From CAZTVN01 sp964617145 (GTDB taxonomy: Bacteria; Patescibacteriota; Gracilibacteria; UBA1369; JACRIC01), in the NCBI GenBank assembly GCA_964617145.1, contig CAZTVN010000006.1:1-28217 (forward strand): a stretch of 28,217 bases of DNA, in the 5' to 3' direction. The notes below the pieces were generated by a model. That model was not told where the DNA came from. It saw only the letters and a list, made by a program, of their open reading frames with translations, and ran no database searches. Shown here one piece after another: positions 23,770 through 28,217 of this stretch. The translations under genes were made by a program, and so were the position numbers. How positions within the stretch are numbered: the stretch's first letter is position 1; each line of letters begins with the position of its first letter.

Positions 23770-24045
23770 ATGAAGATTTTTCTGAGGAAATTTGGAAATA
23801 TTCTCGTTTCACGGCCGGCGGGGAAAGAAGCGTATTTAGCTTTTCAGCCCGTGCTGCGAGAGATGAAAAAACAGGAGCCTGTGGAAGTGGATTTTGAGGG
23901 AGTTGATGTCTTAACACCCTCTTGGGCAGACGAATTTTTAACTCCGCTCAACGAGACATTTGGGAGGCGAATCCACTATGGCCATACGGAAAACCCTTCG
24001 GTAAAAGCAACTTTGGAGATTCTCGGAGATACAAAGAATGGCTAG
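23770..24045 (+). CDS. STAS-like DUF4325 protein
   Basis: A 91-aa protein of the DUF4325 type, a STAS-like alpha/beta fold related to anti-sigma-factor antagonists. The core strand EVDFEGVDVLTPSWADEFL (39-57) matches the family pattern of a hydrophobic strand ending in D-F, then a Ser-containing loop before a helix. Ser51 (or Thr49) sits where SpoIIAA-type proteins are phosphorylated. It is 11 bp downstream of the HTH-GHKL gene and surely co-transcribed. I infer that it binds, or is phosphorylated by, the neighbouring ATPase domain and so controls the HTH. DUF4325 proteins are often found beside ATP-binding proteins; their biology is largely undefined. Confidence 0.78.
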   Translation: MKIFLRKFGNILVSRPAGKEAYLAFQPVLREMKKQEPVEVDFEGVDVLTPSWADEFLTPLNETFGRRIHYGHTENPSVKATLEILGDTKNG

Positions 24046-24102
24046 TCTCAAGCACAAAGAGTGCCAACATAGGAGATATTATGCCGCTTGAATCATCCGC
24101 CG

Positions 24103-24133
24103 AAATCCCGCCAATGTAAGCTGGCGGAATTTT
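24103..24133 (+). terminator. Hairpin terminator after the STAS-like gene
   Basis: CCGCCA (24108-24113) pairs with TGGCGG (24122-24127) around an 8-nt loop. AAAT/ATTT extend the stem beyond one mismatch, and it is followed by TTTT. It is short in its T tract, so a weak terminator. The stretch 24046-24238 holds this hairpin and a promoter, and no supported gene. Confidence 0.5.
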
Positions 24134-24168
24134 AGCCATGTTTTATTTCAGGATTTTCTTTATGTGAT

Positions 24169-24198
24169 TTGTTATTTATTTCTCGGACGAAATATGAT
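24169..24198 (+). promoter_or_regulatory. Promoter of the coiled-coil/giant protein operon
   Basis: TTGTTA (24169-24174), an 18-bp spacer and TATGAT (24193-24198), with an overlapping TAAAAT immediately after. The start codon at 24239 is about 34 bp beyond the likely transcription start. Confidence 0.5.
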
Positions 24199-24238
24199 AA
24201 AATTATAAGATTAAAAAAACATCTTAAATGCCGTAAAA

Positions 24239-24616
24239 ATGCCGCCAATCGCAAAAATCCAAACAGCGAAGATACGTCTCGATGATCTTATAAAAGGTTC
24301 CGTAACACTCAATGCCCTTCCTGACGCGGAAAGAAAAAAAGTTGTGGAGAGGATTATGGTCTTGCCGAAAGAGAAACAAAGAGAGGTGGCCGAATCGTTA
24401 TTGAAGGAAAAGAGAGAGATGGACGCTCTCGATCAAGAAGCGGCAAAAAAGCGAAAAAATATTGTTGAAAATTTTGAAAGCGCGGTTGAAGAGAAAACGA
24501 AAACCTGCATAAGGAGCGCAAGAAAAGAGGAAGAACAAAAAGAATCTCAAAAAGAACAGCAAGTCGCGGAAAATCTCATAGAGGGTTTAAGCGAAGAAGA
24601 TAATCCAAAAGTATGA
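24239..24616 (+). CDS. Short charged coiled-coil protein, unknown
   Basis: A 125-aa soluble protein that I do not recognise. Residues 1-30 (AKIQTAKIRLDDLIKGSVTL) could be an N-terminal strand/helix docking segment. Residues about 28-115 are nearly continuous charged helix rich in Lys, Glu and Gln, of coiled-coil type. It has no signal peptide or membrane segment. The TGA stop overlaps the ATG of the next gene (ATGA), so translation of the two is coupled, which suggests that the proteins act together in fixed ratio. The ATG at 24239 has no SD. Confidence 0.65.
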   Translation: MPPIAKIQTAKIRLDDLIKGSVTLNALPDAERKKVVERIMVLPKEKQREVAESLLKEKREMDALDQEAAKKRKNIVENFESAVEEKTKTCIRSARKEEEQKESQKEQQVAENLIEGLSEEDNPKV

Positions 24617-27600
24617 TAAAAAAACACCTTTGCTGCAAATATGACTCATTAAGAAGATCTGAAACAAACCTTTTAGGCAAAGAAAACCGCCTTGTTTTTA
24701 TGACAGCAGGTGGGAGTTCATCAGTTGGTGTAAAAGTTGATATTTTAACGCAGCCAGAAAGCGATCAACTCAAAAAAACCCACGAACAAAGTGAGTATGC
24801 TAAAGATGACGATGCGGCAAAAGGCTTTATAACAACGATCGCGGACAGAGCAGAAAAAAGGCTCAAAACTCAAATTACAGACTCATCAGACAGGAATCGT
24901 CAGGACGGATTGCTCCAGATCGCTGAGTTAAAAATGAAGGCGGAAGGACAATTGCTCGAAGCGCAGGATGATAACAAAGCAAAAAGGCTTGAAATCGTAA
25001 GAGTAACCGTACGAGATATTGCAGGAATTATAGGCTATACGCCTGCTACAGGAAGGACAGGAGAGGAAAGAGCAGCGGGGAAGGAAGCAGTCAATCAATT
25101 TGGTCTGGCTTTTGCAAGCGGAGAGCAAGAAGGGACAGAAAGAAAAATAGAAATTGCACAGTATAATCCGACGAATGAACATGTCAGAGAAATTTTTAAT
25201 CTCTTAGACAATTCAGATATTGATTGGCCTGGGAATTCGATTTGGCATATGAGTTTTTGGGGTGATAAGTCGAAAAAATTCGACGACTACTCAGACGCGG
25301 AAACGAGAGTAAAACAAGCAGTCATAGAAATCTTTGAAGATCCTCAAATAAAAAAGTATATCGAAATTAGCGGCGCCAATCCATTCCTTGAAATTATTCA
25401 AAAATGGCTTACGGAAAATGGAAATAGCATAGGGGATGAGCAAGTTGCAGCCCTCCTTGACGAAAATAAGGCAGAGAGCTTAGCAGCAGAAAAGAAAAAA
25501 ATATTACAAGATTGTGAAAAGGTTAAAGGAGAAAGAAATACAGCGATCGCCCAGATACAAACATCCATCGATAGCCTCAAATTGGTCATTGATGCAGACC
25601 TAAAATTCGCTTTAGCATATTTTTTCCCATTCACGAGCGGAAAGAAAGTAGAAACTCTAACATACGCCGATTATCCGTACGAAACAGGCGAAAAGTTTGA
25701 TGAGGCAGTGCAAGCTGCCATGACAGCAATAAAAGCAAAATGCGCCGCAGCACAATCAGCCTTAAAACAAAAAGCAGACAAAGAGTTAGCTGGATATACG
25801 ACTCTCAATGGCGTAGATTTTAGAGTTCTTGAAGCGGCAGCAAGCGAAATCCCAATAGAAAAAGTCTCCCTAGGACAGCTCAACCAAAAGACACAAGCCT
25901 TTGTCACCGCTCTGCAAGCGGCAAAAGGCCTGATAGATAGCGCAATCGCAGCAATGACCGAACCAAGAAAAAATCTGAAAGAAATGAAAGAGCGCTTTGA
26001 TGCCATAAACAAAAATTTACAAAAAGCAAAGTCTCCACTTGTGGTTTGGCCGTCGGGACTTCCCGGAGAAAATGAAAAATTAACCTATGATGAAAGAGAT
26101 ACAGTCGAGACAGAAAGGCCGAACCTCGAAAAAGCCGCACAAACAGCCTTACAAGCAGCTTTAATAAGCCTAGAAAGTGAAACAAGCGAAAGTATCCAAA
26201 GCGTAAAAGAGAGAGTCTCAAAGCTTAAAGGAGAAGTATCAGCGCTAGATTTTTCCTTGGAAAAAGCCATAACAATATCAAGACAGATAAACCTTGTCAT
26301 CGAAACAATTATTCCACATCTTGAAAAAATAGAAAAAGAGGGGAAAAAATCAGAAAGTGAAGTAGTGCGATTCGGAAATCTTTTGAGTATGAACGGTCTC
26401 ACCGAACCAGAAGACGCATTTTTTTATTTGGAAACCATTTTGCCGAAATTGAAAAACTTGATTACAAAAAAGATGCCAGCAGGGCATGAAAGAGCAGAAA
26501 TCTTAAGAAAAATAACGGCATTGGAAGCCGCAGTAGCGCGAAACGATTCAAAAGAAATAGCGAGCATAAGAACCGACGTTCAAGCGCTGACAGGCAAGCT
26601 CGAACAATATGATAAAAAAGAAGCGCAGGAAAGAGCGGCAGCAAACCAGAAAGCAAGGAGTGGAAGAAGCGCTTCAGCCGCAGCAGCAGGATCGAGAGGC
26701 ACGCCTGCTACTCGCCACGACCACGATGGCTCGGAAGGGGCTCTTCCAGCAGCTCACGCAAAGAGGCCAGAAGGAAGTTCCTCGGTGGATAGACCGCCAG
26801 ATGAATCGGGCCGCCGAAGACCGGCAACAGCAGTATTAACATTTTTAAGAGGAGAGGCGGTGGCAGCCACTCCAGCTGCTTACAGTGGTCCTTCTTCTTC
26901 AGGAAGCGCCGAGAGAGGAAGTCCAAGACCCAGGCCAAGAAGAGAAACTCCAGAACAAAAAGCCCGTCGCGAACTCGATGGAACGCTTACCGGATATGGT
27001 TTCTCAGCACTAGATTCAAGAGGAAGATATGACCTTGCAGAAGCGAGCTTACCAAGCATTTTAGAGCGCTACGGCATAAGCAAAGAAGATATACAAAAAA
27101 TAGCGCAAGTTATCAGTTATTATCAGGACAATTATTATAAAGAGCATGATAGAGACGGCGCTTTTTCACTCGAATACGCTTTGCACCGGATAGCCCTTGA
27201 AGATGATGCAAAGGTAAAAATTGAAGTAGCAGTTGAAGGCAAAAAGGCTCGAGTTTTTGAAATAGATTTTAATAGAATATTTAAGGGATTAAGAGTGAAT
27301 GACAACAAAAATAGGCTGAGAGGACTTTTAAGAAATCTCGGCTTTACGGATAAAAAAGTTCGTGACGAACTTTTTGAAAGCGCAGGTTACACTGAAGGCC
27401 ATCTAAAAGGAGAAATTGAAAAGCCAATGACGGCAGAAGAAATCGTTTCAGGAATTGAAAAAATATTGAAAACACGCTTAGCGCAAATAGAAGAAAAGAA
27501 ATTCTCTGAAATCCTGCTTGATAGCATTTTCCCTGACATAAGGCTCGCAAGGTTTAAAAGTGAAGGAACGGAGGTTGATGAACTTTTAGGGATGTTCAGA

Positions 27601-27939
27601 AAAGCGCAAGAGGAACATCCTGATGAAGAAGAAATAAAACCAGGAGATGTCTACGAAGGAAGCTTGGTAAAAAGTAGGGGTTTGCGGCGAGGATTGCCAT
27701 TTTCACCTCATACAGAAAGTCAGAAACAGCTTTATGCCATTGCTTCAATTTTTAGTAATATAAAGGAAAGTTATCCGGAAATTTATAAACACATTCAACA
27801 CTTAGATCCCCTTGAAGCCTTAAGCGTCATGATGGAATATGGCGTAGTAATATTGGGAGAAGATGGGTTGCAAGTGGTGAGAGGAGATGAGAACGGCAGT
27901 GCGGCGGATACTGGAGCAGGAAAAGAAGTCCACGTATAG
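24613..27939 (+). CDS. Giant helical protein with disordered linker, unknown
   Basis: A protein of 1108 aa with no recognised domain. Residues about 45-670 are mostly charged or Ala-rich helix with several globular-looking interruptions (for example WPGNSIWHMSFWGDKSKKF near 205-225). Residues about 676-785 are a low-complexity Ala/Gly/Ser/Pro/Arg-rich linker of higher GC than the rest. Residues about 786-1090 look like a second compact helical domain (RRELDGTLTGYGFSALDSRG onward). There is no signal peptide or transmembrane helix, so it is probably cytoplasmic. An in-frame ATG at codon 30 (24700) gives the more typical N-terminus MTAGGSSS, but the ATGA overlap supports 24613. Structural, scaffold or toxin-like roles are all open. 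Confidence 0.7.
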   Translation: MIKKHLCCKYDSLRRSETNLLGKENRLVFMTAGGSSSVGVKVDILTQPESDQLKKTHEQSEYAKDDDAAKGFITTIADRAEKRLKTQITDSSDRNRQDGLLQIAELKMKAEGQLLEAQDDNKAKRLEIVRVTVRDIAGIIGYTPATGRTGEERAAGKEAVNQFGLAFASGEQEGTERKIEIAQYNPTNEHVREIFNLLDNSDIDWPGNSIWHMSFWGDKSKKFDDYSDAETRVKQAVIEIFEDPQIKKYIEISGANPFLEIIQKWLTENGNSIGDEQVAALLDENKAESLAAEKKKILQDCEKVKGERNTAIAQIQTSIDSLKLVIDADLKFALAYFFPFTSGKKVETLTYADYPYETGEKFDEAVQAAMTAIKAKCAAAQSALKQKADKELAGYTTLNGVDFRVLEAAASEIPIEKVSLGQLNQKTQAFVTALQAAKGLIDSAIAAMTEPRKNLKEMKERFDAINKNLQKAKSPLVVWPSGLPGENEKLTYDERDTVETERPNLEKAAQTALQAALISLESETSESIQSVKERVSKLKGEVSALDFSLEKAITISRQINLVIETIIPHLEKIEKEGKKSESEVVRFGNLLSMNGLTEPEDAFFYLETILPKLKNLITKKMPAGHERAEILRKITALEAAVARNDSKEIASIRTDVQALTGKLEQYDKKEAQERAAANQKARSGRSASAAAAGSRGTPATRHDHDGSEGALPAAHAKRPEGSSSVDRPPDESGRRRPATAVLTFLRGEAVAATPAAYSGPSSSGSAERGSPRPRPRRETPEQKARRELDGTLTGYGFSALDSRGRYDLAEASLPSILERYGISKEDIQKIAQVISYYQDNYYKEHDRDGAFSLEYALHRIALEDDAKVKIEVAVEGKKARVFEIDFNRIFKGLRVNDNKNRLRGLLRNLGFTDKKVRDELFESAGYTEGHLKGEIEKPMTAEEIVSGIEKILKTRLAQIEEKKFSEILLDSIFPDIRLARFKSEGTEVDELLGMFRKAQEEHPDEEEIKPGDVYEGSLVKSRGLRRGLPFSPHTESQKQLYAIASIFSNIKESYPEIYKHIQHLDPLEALSVMMEYGVVILGEDGLQVVRGDENGSAADTGAGKEVHV

Positions 27940-28007
27940 ACAGCCATTTCAGCAGGCGTTCAGAACCTAAAGGGATCGAGTCTTCTCCTGCGGAAGACTC
28001 TCCGATA

Positions 28008-28217
28008 ATGGAAGAAAGGACGATAAGGCTCTCTCCTACGGAGATGCAAAATTCCTTTGCTCAAGCCAGCCAGCTTGCTTCCGGTTTTTACTCAGAGAAG
28101 TATACAACTGAAGAGCTTTTCCTTGCCGATGTCGGAACAGTAACGAGAAAGAGCTTGACTGAAAGCGAAAAAATTGTTTTCGAAAATGTTTACTCTTTTT
28201 GTAAAGAATCAAAGGAT
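28008..28217 (+). CDS. Partial hypothetical protein at the right edge
   Basis: An open frame from an ATG at 28008 runs through the window end (70 codons, no stop). It begins MEERTIRLSPTEMQNSFAQA and continues with a soluble, mixed-charge sequence containing EELFLADVGTVTRKSLTESE. I recognise no family. The same frame is open back to 27891 but offers no good start codon, and a second ATG at 28044 follows GGAG closely. It lies 68 bp after the giant protein on the same strand and is probably in the same operon. Confidence 0.6.
   Translation, partial: MEERTIRLSPTEMQNSFAQASQLASGFYSEKYTTEELFLADVGTVTRKSLTESEKIVFENVYSFCKESKD

Noticed and set aside
21731..24045. DUF4143 ATPase plus HTH-ATPase/STAS as one defence operon
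   Set aside because: Each has its own promoter and there is no toxin, nuclease effector or integrase nearby; grouping them would be speculation.
24040..24093. Tiny frame (MASLKHKECQHRRYYAA) overlapping the STAS-like stop
   Set aside because: Only 17 codons, no SD, no support beyond being open; likely chance.
1..28217. CRISPR arrays, tRNA and rRNA genes
   Set aside because: No regularly spaced repeats were seen and no tRNA or rRNA signatures other than the tmRNA.

Overview
The window looks like chromosomal DNA of an AT-rich, streamlined bacterium, most likely a Candidate Phyla Radiation (Patescibacteria) lineage such as Peregrinibacteria or a relative. This is inferred from gene content, composition and compactness (many gaps under 100 bp, several overlaps, few Shine-Dalgarno sites); no rRNA or ribosomal protein is present to prove it. 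The genetic code appears standard: a full-length RF2 gene (prfB) is present, and TGA ends real genes in two ATGA stop/start overlaps (3468-3471 and 24613-24616).

Layout. 1-315: window edge with a possible broken gene fragment. 316-1863 (-): a 515-aa protein whose motif blocks match the carboxysomal beta-carbonic anhydrase CsoSCA but which lacks the usual long N-terminal region; no carboxysome or RuBisCO gene is nearby. 2032-2391 (-): DoxX-like membrane protein. 2422-4289 (+): a coupled CapA-type metallophosphatase and inositol-monophosphatase-family pair. 4258-8121 (-): an envelope and nucleotide-hygiene operon (O-antigen-ligase/TPR protein, RdgB-like pyrophosphatase, secreted polymer-forming/membrane protein). 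8245-8802 (+): elongation factor P with Arg at the modified position. 8813-10569 (-): type II NADH dehydrogenase followed by a small membrane protein. 10689-11119 (-): tmRNA with an unusually long tag. 11259-15639 (-): dnaN-mfd operon, preceded by a roughly 480-bp very AT-rich gap that is a candidate oriC. 16122-17999 (-): RNase J. 18226-18442: a 217-bp fold-back palindrome. 18469-19959 (-): Wzx-like flippase. 20050-21719 (+): prfB and def.

The right third (21.7-28.2 kb, +) is accessory in character. It holds an AAA_14/DUF4143 ATPase, then a two-gene regulatory module: a MerR-like HTH fused to a GHKL (histidine-kinase-like) ATPase, followed by a DUF4325 STAS-like protein. Their promoter carries two identical 11-bp direct repeats exactly 30 bp apart around the -10. 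Next come a short coiled-coil protein translationally coupled to a 1108-aa helical protein with a disordered linker, and a partial gene running off the edge.

How the genes fit together: translation quality control and termination (tmRNA, RF2, EF-P, peptide deformylase), replication and repair (DnaN, Mfd), RNA decay (RNase J) and surface polysaccharide handling (ligase, flippase, perhaps CapA) form the housekeeping part. The strongest candidates for something new are the HTH-ATPase/STAS switch with its paired operators, the CsoSCA-like enzyme outside any carboxysome context, the fold-back element, and the coupled coiled-coil/giant-protein pair.
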